From UBA5158 sp040389045 (GTDB lineage Bacteria; Pseudomonadota; Gammaproteobacteria; DSM-16500): DNA of 64,000 nt. Below, one piece after another: positions 37,731 to 47,061 of this stretch. Within the stretch, counting starts at the first letter, position 1. Each line of letters opens with the position of its first letter. Below the pieces are notes generated by a model. The model did no database searches, was not told where the DNA came from, and saw only the letters and a program-made list of their open reading frames with translations. Where the stretch lies: NCBI GenBank assembly GCA_040389045.1, contig JAZKAT010000013.1, positions 27,457 through 91,456 of the forward strand. Direction: 5' to 3'. A program made the translations under genes and the position numbers.

Positions 37731-37758
37731 AAGAATAAAGTCTTAAGACTTTATTCTT
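37731..37758. terminator. Perfect 28-bp palindrome between convergent genes
   Basis: AAGAATAAAGTCTT followed by its exact complement, loopless, 18 bases after the exoprotein stop and 18 bases before the kinase stop. It probably acts as a bidirectional terminator; there are only short T-runs. Confidence 0.6.
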
Positions 37759-37776
37759 GGGACCAAAAACCTGTTC

Positions 37777-40689
37777 TTATAAAGTTAGACTGGCCTGCAT
37801 GGAGGGCGCGGTATTCGATCGGCCAATTTTGATTTCCATTTCAGGTAGAATAATGTTTAATTTATCTATTGCAGTTAATAATTCCAGCTTATCAACGGGT
37901 TTGCTAAAGTAGCGATCCATGCCAGCGTCTAGTCCCACCTTTTGTTCATTTTCCAGTGCATTGGCGGTGATTGCAAAAATAGGCACTCTCGCTTTTATCT
38001 CCCGCTTTTCTTCTAATGCCCTAATATCTTTGGTTGCTTCTATGCCATCTTTTACAGGCATTTGAATGTCCATTAAAATAAGATCTAATTTGTTTTTTTT
38101 AAAAGTTTCCACCGCTTTTTCTCCATCCTCAGCTTCTATAACAGAATGGCCTGCGGCTACCAATATTCGGCTTAACAATCTCCGGTTAATTTTATTATCA
38201 TCTACCACTAGTATCTTGCGTTTTATGAGGGGAGTAACGGCGAATACACCAAATGCGCCACTAGGAACGGCTAAATGAAAGAATTCATTTTTGGCTTCAT
38301 CTTTTTCTTCCAGCGCGATTTTTTCTTGTTTTGAAAGTACAGCAAATTTAACTGTAGCACTAAATGTCGAACCCTTACCTATTTCACTAACAATGGTAAT
38401 ATCACCATTCATAGCCAGTGCTAATTCTCTGGCAAGATGTAATCCTAAACCAGATCCTCCATAATGGCTTTCGGTTTCATGATTACCTTGAACGAAACGG
38501 CCAAAAAGCCGGCTTTGCTCAATTGACGTCAAACCAATGCCAGAATCCTTTACATTGATTTGAACTTGAATACTCTCAGCAGTAGTTTCCAGAATCAGCA
38601 GACTGAGTTCTATGCCACCTTTTTCTGTAAATTTAATAGCATTGCCCAGTAAATTCATAATAATTTGTTTAAGGCGTAAGGCATCTCCTTTAACCCATAA
38701 TTCTTTTGGTTCGGGTGTTACTACTTTAATGGTGATGCCTTTCATTATCGCCTTGGCGCGTAGCATAGGCACTACTTCGTCGATCAGGATTGTTTTAAGA
38801 TCAAAAACCCGGTGTTCTAATTTGAAGTTTTTATCAGAAATTTTAACAATAGATAAATTGGTATTTAGAATTAACAGTTGATAATCAACGCAAATCATCA
38901 TGCTGGTCAGATTATCCTTAAGTTCCATTACAATAGCTTGTAATTTTGACTTATATCGCGGTGATGTTGTGGTACTTGATTGAGCGATTACCGTTTCTAA
39001 ATCTGTTATCAGCTGCATGGAAATATCGAGTAATCCTTTAATACCACTGGCAGGATTACGGATTTCATGTGAAGTGTGTGAAATGAAGCGAGTTTGTTTT
39101 TCCACATGATCTAAAGATTCTTGCAGCAGTATTTTATCATTGATTTGTTGGGCAAGTCTGGCTGTCTGTTCGATTAAACGGTATTCGGTAATATCGCGGC
39201 CCACCTTATAGATGCGATGAAGTTTTACATACGAATTCCATTGGAAAATTCGATAAGAACCATCTTTGCATAGATAACGATTTTCATAACTATGAATGGG
39301 TGATGCGTCATTGTTTCGCAATAGTTGGGCTGCTTTATCTTCCGGGTGTAAAAAATCAAGAGTAGATTTCGCCAATAACTCATCACTGCTATAACCCAGT
39401 ACTCTGGAAAATGCGGGGTTAAAAAATTGTAAAGTACCATTAAGATCACAGATACATTGGAAACTTTCATTGAGCAAAAACATGGCAGTCAAGTTTTCAC
39501 TGGTGAATTCGGGCGGTTGTTCTTCAGAAAGAACCAGATTAGGAATGTTTTTATTACTGCGCAGTAAATGTCTACCCTTTTCAGTAATCTCATTATAATT
39601 TAAATTTAATACTTTAAGAGTATGATTATCCGCAAAAACTTCGGCAGCTTTATCCCCTACAGCGTTATAACTAAGATATAATTCTATTAATGTAGTATTT
39701 TGCGCTAACAACATAGCGCCTGAGTCACCCACCAGATTAGTGCTTAAGGTAAGCGAAGTTGTTTTTTTATTAGTAAGCGAGGCATAGGCGCCTGAGAAAC
39801 CTATGCCATTGCCGGCCATATCCAGGCGTAGCAGTGAGGTGTGTTTAAATAACGCTGATGCACCTGCATTACCTAATAGGTTGTGACAAATAATCAGTGT
39901 CTCTACTTTACTATTCTTTGCGACAAAATCCTGTGCGCCTCTAAACGTAATTTGATTATATCCCACATTGAGTTCAAGCAAACCAGGGTGGGTCGCCAAG
40001 GCCGCGAAGCCCGCGTCTTTGACAAAGTTATAACTCACATCCAATATAGTTAAAGTAGTATTTTGATAGGCTAAGGCCAGTATTCCTTCTTCAGTTATAT
40101 TATTTCCCTCCACGCTCAATGAGCTTAGTACGGTATTATTAGCTAATGCGGTAATCCCTTCAGTTTGGATATCGTTATAATTTAGCACCAGGGTCTTGAT
40201 GCTGGTGTTGGATGCGAGTGACTGAGCGGCTATAATTCCTAATTTATTGTGAGATAAGGTTAACGAAATTAAGGTGGTGCTTTTCGCAAGAGCGATGGCA
40301 ACCTCATCGGTGCAGTGACAACCCGCTAACGACAATGATTGCAGCCTGCTATTTGCAATTATCACTGCACTACTCACCTCAATCTTGTTATTTGCTAAAT
40401 CAAGGTGGCGAAGTGCGGAAATATCTGGAAATTTTTTGAGAGAAGTAATCTTGCAATCTCTTGCTAGTAACGTAGTAATGTTCAGCAAAGCATTAGTTAA
40501 AAGCTGGATGCCAGGATCGCCAACTGGATTACCTGATACATTTAAGATTGTTAGATGGTGATTATCAGCTAACGCAGCGACGAGTTCTTGTAAATCATTT
40601 ATAGATAATTCATGGTAACTGAGATCTAACTCTACAAGTGAAGCATCGTTAGCTTTAAGTTGTTCCAATATTTTTTTATCTATTGGCAT
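37777..40689 (-). CDS. Leucine-rich-repeat / PAS / hybrid histidine kinase-response regulator
   Basis: 970 residues with no membrane segment. Residues 15-390 hold about 13 ribonuclease-inhibitor-like leucine-rich repeats (for example LSLTLSHNKL). Residues 397-510 form a PAS fold, with FNPAFSRVLGYSSDEL and a KDGSYRIF block. HisKA follows with the phospho-acceptor His541 in SHTSHEIRNP, then HATPase_c with NLLGNAIKFTEKG (about 684), DSGIGL and GGSGLGLHLA. A receiver domain (about 825-940) has VVDDNK, Asp874 in LILMDIQMP, Thr in ITAN and Lys in FSKPVD. All catalytic motifs are intact. The repeats look like a direct ligand sensor. No output regulator is adjacent. Convergent with the exoprotein gene. 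Confidence 0.93.
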   Translation of the reverse strand: MPIDKKILEQLKANDASLVELDLSYHELSINDLQELVAALADNHHLTILNVSGNPVGDPGIQLLTNALLNITTLLARDCKITSLKKFPDISALRHLDLANNKIEVSSAVIIANSRLQSLSLAGCHCTDEVAIALAKSTTLISLTLSHNKLGIIAAQSLASNTSIKTLVLNYNDIQTEGITALANNTVLSSLSVEGNNITEEGILALAYQNTTLTILDVSYNFVKDAGFAALATHPGLLELNVGYNQITFRGAQDFVAKNSKVETLIICHNLLGNAGASALFKHTSLLRLDMAGNGIGFSGAYASLTNKKTTSLTLSTNLVGDSGAMLLAQNTTLIELYLSYNAVGDKAAEVFADNHTLKVLNLNYNEITEKGRHLLRSNKNIPNLVLSEEQPPEFTSENLTAMFLLNESFQCICDLNGTLQFFNPAFSRVLGYSSDELLAKSTLDFLHPEDKAAQLLRNNDASPIHSYENRYLCKDGSYRIFQWNSYVKLHRIYKVGRDITEYRLIEQTARLAQQINDKILLQESLDHVEKQTRFISHTSHEIRNPASGIKGLLDISMQLITDLETVIAQSSTTTSPRYKSKLQAIVMELKDNLTSMMICVDYQLLILNTNLSIVKISDKNFKLEHRVFDLKTILIDEVVPMLRAKAIMKGITIKVVTPEPKELWVKGDALRLKQIIMNLLGNAIKFTEKGGIELSLLILETTAESIQVQINVKDSGIGLTSIEQSRLFGRFVQGNHETESHYGGSGLGLHLARELALAMNGDITIVSEIGKGSTFSATVKFAVLSKQEKIALEEKDEAKNEFFHLAVPSGAFGVFAVTPLIKRKILVVDDNKINRRLLSRILVAAGHSVIEAEDGEKAVETFKKNKLDLILMDIQMPVKDGIEATKDIRALEEKREIKARVPIFAITANALENEQKVGLDAGMDRYFSKPVDKLELLTAIDKLNIILPEMEIKIGRSNTAPSMQASLTL

Positions 40690-40847
40690 TATAGTTACAT
40701 CCTCATCAAGTGTTTTTTTTAAATTTCAAAAATAATACGCCGATAATTTAACTATGTATCTAGTTATTTATTTTAGTTTTAGAAATATGATTTACTATCA
40801 TGCTATACTATCTATATCGTATCTAATGTTCCCAGTGGAGATTGGCT

Positions 40848-41048
40848 ATGTCATACTTTCGAGTTTGTAAGAATACCGCTAAAGAGACCCCCTTAAAAAT
40901 TTACCCGTTTGACAATAAAGAAGATGCTGAACATTTCGCAAAAAATGAATCGGTTGCCGATGATAAGCATAGTTATGAAATACAAGAAAATGATGAGGGA
41001 GAGTTTTCCACTATTAAGGAATATTATAAAGGTGAGGTAGTTTTATAA
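40848..41048 (+). CDS. Small acidic hypothetical protein
   Basis: 66 residues from the ATG at 40848 with GGAG 8 bases upstream; a TTG at 40842 is less likely. It is acidic (for example ENDEGEFSTIKEYY), soluble and without signal or membrane segment. It is 21 bases upstream of the amidohydrolase gene on the same strand, and they probably form an operon. Function unknown; short acidic size could suit a partner or regulator of the enzyme, but that is a guess. Confidence 0.6.
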   Translation: MSYFRVCKNTAKETPLKIYPFDNKEDAEHFAKNESVADDKHSYEIQENDEGEFSTIKEYYKGEVVL

Positions 41049-41069
41049 ATAACAGAAAAGGAAATCAGC

Positions 41070-42113
41070 ATGACTACCATTGACCTCGAAGCGCATTTTT
41101 ATACCCAGGCTGCTTTTGATTATTTGATGACGCGCAAAGACTTTCCCAAGTTTGTTAAAGAAAAAGAAGCAGGCTCTTATCAACTGCGTTTTACCGATCA
41201 AATTACTTTATTTCAAAACACCGAGTTTATTGAAATTCTTTGTGATCTGGGTGAAAAGCGTATTCAGGCCATGGATAAAGCCGGTCTTGATATGCAGGTA
41301 TTAAGTTTTTCATCCCCGGGCGTAGATGAATTTGACCCAGACCATCAGTCAGCGGCCCATTCTGCCACCGAAAGTAATAATCTTATCTTTGAAACCGTCA
41401 AACGCTATCCGCAGCGTTTTAAGGGCTTTGCCACCATTGCGCCTTATGATGTCGCGCAGGGTGTGAAAGAATTAGAACGCGCTATCAAGGAATTAAAGTT
41501 TGTCGGTTGGCTTTCGCATTCTAATTACGGGGAAGGGCAATATCTTGATGATAAAAAATATTGGCCGTTGCTGGAAGCCGCGCAAAGTTTAAATATTCCT
41601 ATTTATCTGCATCCGACTACGCCATTGGCGCCGGAATTTGGTAAATATGGTTTTGCGCTAGGTGGGCCGCCATTTGGTTTTCAAGTTGACGCGGCACTCG
41701 CGCTATTACGCATGATTTACGCCGGAGTATTTGATCAATACCCAAAATTAAAAATCATTTTAGGCCATATGGGAGAAACACTGCCGTTTTTAATGCCGGA
41801 ACGAATTGATTGGGCTTTTGCCAACCCCAATGTTTCGAAATTGCCAGGTTTTATCAAAACCAGGCCCGCTATCAAAAGAACACCTAACCAGGTGCTTATG
41901 GAAAATGTTTATATCACTACCAGTGGGCGGTTTTCTAAACCCTTGCTGGAATACTGTTTAAAAGTGCTAGGCGCGGAAAAAATTATGTTAGCAACCGATT
42001 ACCCGTACGAAAATTTGCAGCAAAGCATGGATTTTATTAGAGGTTGCGGGCTGGAAGATAAAATCTTCCAGCAAATATGTTCCGGCAACGCTAAAGGTTT
42101 AGGGATGGGTTAA
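41070..42113 (+). CDS. Amidohydrolase-2 family metal enzyme (ACMSD / aromatic decarboxylase-like)
   Basis: 347 residues, a TIM-barrel metal enzyme. The N-terminal strand has LEAHF (E-x-H form seen in 2,3-dihydroxybenzoate and gamma-resorcylate decarboxylases), followed by IYLHPTTP, ILGHMGETLPF and ATDYPYEN, which supply the metal-binding histidines and aspartate. Members decarboxylate aromatic acids or hydrate related compounds. Substrate cannot be deduced here. Its 3' end overlaps the convergent gene at 42091 by 23 bases. Upstream is a small acidic gene in the same direction. Confidence 0.85.
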   Translation: MTTIDLEAHFYTQAAFDYLMTRKDFPKFVKEKEAGSYQLRFTDQITLFQNTEFIEILCDLGEKRIQAMDKAGLDMQVLSFSSPGVDEFDPDHQSAAHSATESNNLIFETVKRYPQRFKGFATIAPYDVAQGVKELERAIKELKFVGWLSHSNYGEGQYLDDKKYWPLLEAAQSLNIPIYLHPTTPLAPEFGKYGFALGGPPFGFQVDAALALLRMIYAGVFDQYPKLKIILGHMGETLPFLMPERIDWAFANPNVSKLPGFIKTRPAIKRTPNQVLMENVYITTSGRFSKPLLEYCLKVLGAEKIMLATDYPYENLQQSMDFIRGCGLEDKIFQQICSGNAKGLGMG

Positions 42114-42852
42114 CGGTGGATAGTAACGCTTGTTCTTCATCTAAATCTTGCGTGGTTGGGATGGTGTCATAATAACCACCAAACAGAGTATGGCTAAGCT
42201 TCTCTTTGCAATACTTTACGTTAGCAGCTACATCATGTCTGTAGACTACCAGGGTAAGAACAAATGCCCCAACACCAATAAGTTTAATCCAACCCAGATA
42301 ATCTGTACCGGAGTTAGTGGCTGGTGTCTGTTCTACCGCGGCCGGCGCTTCAATTAGATTTACTACGGCATTTCCTATCCCAGCGGTGATGGTGCTTACC
42401 CCGGCTGCGATGGCTGCGGGTATAGTGGAATTTATAAGGCCTGCAATCGTAGAGGAATTAAAGGCTGCGGTTAAGTTATGAGTGGCTTGCTCTTGGCTCA
42501 GGCGTTCTTCTATCTTTTCAAGATAAGCATTTCTACTGGCCTCTGCGGCCGCTAAACCGGCATTTATTTGTGCATTATAGGTTTCAAAAAAATCATTATC
42601 ATAAGCTTTGATACCCGCATCATCTAAAAGATCTAAACGTTCGATCAGATTATCTGTTTCAATAAATGCGGAGAGTGAATCTATGCTACGGCGCAGGATG
42701 TTGACGCGCGTCTCCGAAAGATAGCTTTTTAAGGCTTCATCATTACCCGCTCTAATTGCATCTAAACGCGTAGTAGTCCCTGAATTATCGTGTTCTTCGG
42801 TAATTTCTTGCAGAATTTGTTTGCGGGTTTCTATAAGAGTTCGGTTTTGCAT
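42091..42852 (-). CDS. Hypothetical helical protein with a C-terminal membrane segment
   Basis: 253 residues. Residues 1-120 are charged and helical, then an Ala/Gly-rich amphipathic stretch (about 125-165, IPAAIAAGVSTITAGIGNAVV), a likely membrane segment near residues 190-208 (IKLIGVGAFVLTLVVY), and a short cytosolic-looking tail. No signal peptide. I recognise no family. It lies between the amidohydrolase gene (convergent, 23-base overlap) and the porin terminator. The topology resembles other orphan proteins of this window with a late membrane anchor (53780 and 63214). Confidence 0.55.
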   Translation of the reverse strand: MQNRTLIETRKQILQEITEEHDNSGTTTRLDAIRAGNDEALKSYLSETRVNILRRSIDSLSAFIETDNLIERLDLLDDAGIKAYDNDFFETYNAQINAGLAAAEASRNAYLEKIEERLSQEQATHNLTAAFNSSTIAGLINSTIPAAIAAGVSTITAGIGNAVVNLIEAPAAVEQTPATNSGTDYLGWIKLIGVGAFVLTLVVYRHDVAANVKYCKEKLSHTLFGGYYDTIPTTQDLDEEQALLSTVNPSLNL

Positions 42853-42952
42853 AACAGGCTGCCCTTTAAATTTTAAATAGGCGCTATTCTAGTCAATTAA
42901 TATACAAACAGCAAGCAAAAGGTTGTTTAGAGGGGGTGAAAAGACAGGCAAA

Positions 42953-42978
42953 AAAAAGCCCGCTTTCGCGGGCTTTTT
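42953..42978 (-). terminator. Rho-independent terminator of the porin gene
   Basis: An 11-bp stem, AAAAAGCCCGC and GCGGGCTTTTT, with loop TTTC, 16 bases past the porin stop. Read on the minus strand it ends in a T-tract. Confidence 0.92.
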
Positions 42979-42993
42979 AACTTACGATTAATA

Positions 42994-44367
42994 TTAACCG
43001 AATTTAACACTAGCACGAGCACCAATCGTATTGGACGAATTACCTGATCCGCCATTACCAGAGCTGTAAGCAGTGTCATGGGCAAATTCAACACCAAGGT
43101 TGGTGTACTTCCACATGTCAACGTTATAGCCAACCAACCAACGGTTCTTTGGTAACGCCAAGTTAACAGCGTTGTTGGAGGTTTGGTAACCAAGATATAC
43201 GTTTTGGTTCTTAGCCATCGCATTGAAACCAAAGCCAGCTGTAACATCAGCAGCCCAAGGACGTGCACCAGATGCAAACGGTGTGCCATATTGGTTTGAC
43301 AAATCATTTGGGTTAAATGATTGAATTGACGTTGAGTAACGTGCACCAATACTAAATGGTCCACTGTTAACATCGCCATAAACCGCAATACCGCCAACTA
43401 AGTGAACGTAGGTCCCAGAATTAGCATATGCGTTACCTAAAGCAGCAGAAACATCGTTTACGCCGGTTAAGTTAGACATATAACCAACGCCGATATCAAA
43501 GCCCAATTGATCACTCAACATGTCATAACCCAATGCCGCGCCCCAAACTGTGTTGGAATGTGGTTGATTGAATTGACGTGCAGCGTTATCAAACGCATAA
43601 ACATCGCCATGCAAGCCCATTTGAGTAATAAAGCCCAATTTAGCAGAAGTTTGCAGAGATTCTGTAATAACCTGGGTCAAAGTACGTTCCAACGGGTGTA
43701 TGGTGTAACGGCCGTAATCTGTGAATTGCTTACCCACTTGGAAGAAAATTGGGGAAACATCATAGTTAGCAAGTGTTAAATAACCTTGTTCCAGGTTTAA
43801 CTGGTTAACAGGCATATAAACATTGCTATATTGACCAGCCAATGGAGCGCCGGCTAATTGACCGTTTGGATTGCTAAAGCTTAAGCTAACAAATGCTTTT
43901 GTCCAATCGTTAACAACCGCACCGACATTCAGGTAAGCATCGTTTAGAGCCAGGAGCTGACGGTTTTCACCTTCATAACCCTGTGAACGATTACCTTGAT
44001 GCCAATCAAAATTCACACCACCACTGAGACCAATACGGTTAAACCAGTCTGGCATAGCTTGTCTGGCGCGACCGATGTTTTGGCTCATTTCATCATACAT
44101 GATTTGGTGAGTGTCAATCTGTTGCACCATAACTACTGGCATGGCGCCCATATCTTTATATTCATGAGCTTCATGTGTTTGAGCAACATGATGTGTCACA
44201 TGATGATAATGATGATGGTGATGCGTGTGATGTACTGCTGGAGTACTGGTTGGTGTGCTTGTTGTAGTTGTTTGAGTCGTGGTTTGGGTGTCGGCATCAG
44301 CTGCGAAAGCAGGTGCGCTTATCAACCCTAACAGGCTCATTGATGCAACAACGAGTTTTAGTTTCAT
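42994..44367 (-). CDS. Outer-membrane porin, LbtU/DUF3573-like
   Basis: 457 residues from the ATG at 44367 with AAGGAG upstream; the longer frame from 44448 is not supported. A signal peptide (about 22 residues, ending APAFA) is followed by a Thr-rich then extremely His-rich stretch (HHTHHHHHYHHVTHH), a short helical region (MYDEMSQNIGRARQAMPDWF) and a beta-barrel ending in Phe-Gly (ARASVKFG). The AMPDWFNRIGLSGGVNFD block and barrel layout resemble LbtU-type siderophore porins of Legionella and the related DUF3573 family. The His-rich segment could bind metal. A strong terminator follows. Family-level assignment moderate, ligand unknown. Confidence 0.75.
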   Translation of the reverse strand: MKLKLVVASMSLLGLISAPAFAADADTQTTTQTTTTSTPTSTPAVHHTHHHHHYHHVTHHVAQTHEAHEYKDMGAMPVVMVQQIDTHQIMYDEMSQNIGRARQAMPDWFNRIGLSGGVNFDWHQGNRSQGYEGENRQLLALNDAYLNVGAVVNDWTKAFVSLSFSNPNGQLAGAPLAGQYSNVYMPVNQLNLEQGYLTLANYDVSPIFFQVGKQFTDYGRYTIHPLERTLTQVITESLQTSAKLGFITQMGLHGDVYAFDNAARQFNQPHSNTVWGAALGYDMLSDQLGFDIGVGYMSNLTGVNDVSAALGNAYANSGTYVHLVGGIAVYGDVNSGPFSIGARYSTSIQSFNPNDLSNQYGTPFASGARPWAADVTAGFGFNAMAKNQNVYLGYQTSNNAVNLALPKNRWLVGYNVDMWKYTNLGVEFAHDTAYSSGNGGSGNSSNTIGARASVKFG

Positions 44368-44687
44368 GCTTCTGTATCTCCTTGATATATTTAATTTGAT
44401 CCGGACGAATACCAAAATTACCTTATAAATACATACCATTGCAAGCAAAATTTAAGCCAAAGGCCCACGAGGTGTGCATTTTAACAAGTTAGATTTCAAA
44501 TTTTATACATGTCGCGAACAAATGGATAGCTTAGATATTATTTGGACAACATGTTTATACAATATTATTAGCCAGACCATTCAGCTTGAAGATTCTAAAG
44601 AAAGAAGATTTTAATTGAAAGAGTAAATTAAAAAAAAATCTGCCAGAAAAGTTTAAAAATGTTCTAGGTTTAGCGATTCAGTAAAAA
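44368..44687. other. Intergenic region upstream of the porin gene
   Basis: About 320 bp, AT-rich and non-coding. It holds the ribosome site AAGGAG of the porin and presumably its promoter; no box pair was clear enough to call. No small gene or repeat was seen. Confidence 0.4.
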
Positions 44688-44711
44688 AATAACCCGCAGT
44701 AGCGGGTTATT
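44688..44711 (-). terminator. Rho-independent terminator of the peroxiredoxin gene
   Basis: AATAACCCGC and GCGGGTTATT form a 10-bp stem with a 4-base loop; on the minus strand it runs into seven Ts. It lies 23 bases past the stop. Confidence 0.88.
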
Positions 44712-44734
44712 GATTATTACTAATGTTAAAAATT

Positions 44735-45340
44735 TTAAAGTGCCGCGGATTTTTCTGCAAGAAAATCGGCAATTCCTGCTGCGGTTGGTTTGATCGCAGT
44801 GTCACCTTTGTTCCAGCCTGCTGGACAAACTTCGCCGTGTTTTTCATGAAATTGTAATGCATCAATGGTTCGTAACAATTCATCGATGTTACGGCCTAAT
44901 GGCAAGTCATTAACAATTTGTGAACGCACAATGCCCGCTTTGTCGATTAGAAACGCACCGCGTAACGCCACATGGGCGGTAGGATGTTCAACGCCAAAAG
45001 ATTGACATATAGAATGACTCACATCGGCTATTAAAGGATAACGCACTTCGCCAATGCCGCCACTGCTGACCGACGTTTTGCGCCATGCGCTGTGAGTAAA
45101 TTGTGAATCAATGGAAACACCCATGACCAGGGTATTACGCTGCTTGAATTCTTCAATGCGATTGTCCAGGGCGATTAATTCAGAGGGACAGACAAAGGTA
45201 AAATCCAGGGGATAAAAGAATAACACGCCATATTTGTTTTTGATGGCTTCGGATAATTGAAATTTTTCGGTGATTGCACCATCGCCTAAAACCGCGGCGG
45301 CGGTGAAATCGGGAGCGGATCTGCCAACTAATATACTCAT
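44735..45340 (-). CDS. 2-Cys peroxiredoxin (AhpC/TSA family)
   Basis: 201 residues; AAGGAG before the ATG. The peroxidatic cysteine is Cys51 in FTFVCPSE and the resolving cysteine Cys172 in EVCPAGW, so it is a typical 2-Cys enzyme that reduces peroxides with thioredoxin or AhpF/AhpD as donor. The YPLDFTFVCP block and the GGIGEVRYPLIAD loop (GGIG with a YF-type tail region absent from view) are family features. No ahpF is adjacent. Monocistronic with its own terminator. Confidence 0.95.
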   Translation of the reverse strand: MSILVGRSAPDFTAAAVLGDGAITEKFQLSEAIKNKYGVLFFYPLDFTFVCPSELIALDNRIEEFKQRNTLVMGVSIDSQFTHSAWRKTSVSSGGIGEVRYPLIADVSHSICQSFGVEHPTAHVALRGAFLIDKAGIVRSQIVNDLPLGRNIDELLRTIDALQFHEKHGEVCPAGWNKGDTAIKPTAAGIADFLAEKSAAL

Positions 45341-45514
45341 TTACACTTACTCCTTTAGAACGGGGGGGTTAGTAATAAAGAGCGCAATAATAGCATAAAC
45401 TAGTAGGGTTTGTCCTGGCTCACTCTTAACTTACTGAAACAAAACGATTTTAACCCATTAGCGTTTTCTGATGGGTTTGCGGTATGATGCGTTTTTGTTT
45501 TTCCCCTTTAAAAA

Positions 45515-45901
45515 ATGGACTTCACTATCATGGTTTATTTCCTGATTCTTTTAGGTGTGCTATTGAATGCTGCCGCCCAGTTGTTGTTGAAAGCTGGCAT
45601 GAACCAGATTGGGCATTTTGACTTTAGTCTGGCAAATACGCTGCCCATTGGCTTACGGGTTGCGGCATCGCCCCCTATCATTGTGGGTTTGTTTGCTTAT
45701 GTAGTCAGTGTAGTGGTGTGGCTGCTGGTATTATCACGGGTACAAGTCAGTTATGCCTATCCTATGCTGAGCATTGGTTATGTGGTTAATGCGGTGGCGG
45801 CTTATTATCTGTTTGGCGAAGACCTTTCACTGATTCGCATTACTGGTATTTTCGTTATTATCGCGGGTGTGTTTTTAATTTCACGAACTTCGGGAGCTTA
45901 A
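45515..45901 (+). CDS. ArnE/SMR-type four-helix membrane protein
   Basis: 128 residues with four membrane segments. AAQLLLKAG near the N-terminus and WLLVLSRVQVSYAYPMLS in the third segment match ArnE/ArnF subunits, which flip undecaprenyl-phosphate-aminoarabinose. E. coli uses an ArnE/ArnF pair; here only one subunit gene is visible. It is followed directly by ArnB- and ArnA-like genes, so the three are likely an operon that makes or moves a 4-amino-sugar for the envelope. A small multidrug exporter is the alternative reading. Confidence 0.75.
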   Translation: MDFTIMVYFLILLGVLLNAAAQLLLKAGMNQIGHFDFSLANTLPIGLRVAASPPIIVGLFAYVVSVVVWLLVLSRVQVSYAYPMLSIGYVVNAVAAYYLFGEDLSLIRITGIFVIIAGVFLISRTSGA

Positions 45902-45904
45902 GTG

Positions 45905-47056
45905 ATGAGTGATGAATATTTACCTTTTTCTCGCCCTACCATTAGTCGTGGCGCAATTGAAGATGTGGTTACCTGTCTGGAATCCGGCTGGATTACCACC
46001 GGTCCACGCGTGGCGCAATTTACCGAAGCATTAAAAGATTATTTGTCAGCGCCCTATGTGTTACCACTGTCGTCAGCGACCGCGGGTTTGCATTTAACGT
46101 TGCTGGCCTTGGATTTACAGCCTGGCGATGAAGTGATTACGACACCCATGACATTTGCCGCTACGTTAAATACCATCGTGCTGTCAGGTGGCAAGCCGGT
46201 ATTAGTGGACATTGATCCTGCGACTTATAATCTTGATTTGAACCAGTTGGAAGATGCGATTACCGAAAAAACTCGCGTTATCATGCCCGTGCATTTTGCC
46301 GGTTTGCCGTTAAATCTGGATCAACTTTATGATATTGCGCAACGCCATGGTTTACGCGTGGTTGAAGATGCGGCGCATGCAATAGGCGCGGAATTTAACG
46401 GACAACGCATAGGTGCGGTGGGTGATACGCAGGTTTTTAGTTTTCATCCCACCAAGAACATGACCACGGGTGAAGGCGGTTGTATCAGTACGCGTGATGA
46501 ACAGCTCGCGAAAAAAATTGGTTTATTGCGTTTTCACGGTATTGATAGGGAAGCTTGGAACCGTTACGGCAAAGGTGGTCAGCAGGATTATGAAATTGTG
46601 ATGCCCGGTTTTAAGTACAATATGATGGATATCCAGGCGGCGATTGGTTTGCATCAATTGCGTGAACTGGATGGATTTATTGAACGCCGCGCGGAATTAG
46701 CTAATCGTTATCAGGAAGCGCTGGCGGATTGGCCGCAATGGGAATTGCCGGTCGCGCCTGATTATGCTCACAAGCATTCATGGCATATTTATACTCCTTT
46801 ATTGAATGAAGCGGTGGCGGGTATGGACCGTGATGAATTCATGACGGCGATGAAAGAAAGAAATATTGGTACGGGTTTACATTATCGCGCTGTGCATTTG
46901 TATCCTTATTACCGAGATTGTTTTGGTTTTCAGGAAGGTGATTTTCCCCATGCGGAAGCGGTTGCGGAACGTATCATTAGTTTGCCCTTATTTCCGGCTA
47001 TGACAGATGCGGAACATGACAGGGTGTTAGATGTAATGTATGAGATTTTTAAATAA
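45905..47056 (+). CDS. DegT/DnrJ aminotransferase, ArnB-like (UDP-4-keto-sugar aminotransferase)
   Basis: 383 residues from the ATG at 45905 with GGGAG 7 bases upstream; GTG 45902 is equally in frame. A PLP enzyme of the DegT/DnrJ/EryC1 family. YLPFSRPTIS, ESGWITTGP, SSATAGLHLTLLAL and the Lys184 of FHPTKNMTTGEGG line up with ArnB, which adds the amine to UDP-4-keto-pentose. It follows the ArnE-like gene by 3 bases and precedes an ArnA-dehydrogenase-like gene, which supports the Arn assignment over PseC or other sugar aminotransferases. Confidence 0.85.
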   Translation: MSDEYLPFSRPTISRGAIEDVVTCLESGWITTGPRVAQFTEALKDYLSAPYVLPLSSATAGLHLTLLALDLQPGDEVITTPMTFAATLNTIVLSGGKPVLVDIDPATYNLDLNQLEDAITEKTRVIMPVHFAGLPLNLDQLYDIAQRHGLRVVEDAAHAIGAEFNGQRIGAVGDTQVFSFHPTKNMTTGEGGCISTRDEQLAKKIGLLRFHGIDREAWNRYGKGGQQDYEIVMPGFKYNMMDIQAAIGLHQLRELDGFIERRAELANRYQEALADWPQWELPVAPDYAHKHSWHIYTPLLNEAVAGMDRDEFMTAMKERNIGTGLHYRAVHLYPYYRDCFGFQEGDFPHAEAVAERIISLPLFPAMTDAEHDRVLDVMYEIFK

Positions 47057-47061
47057 GGATA

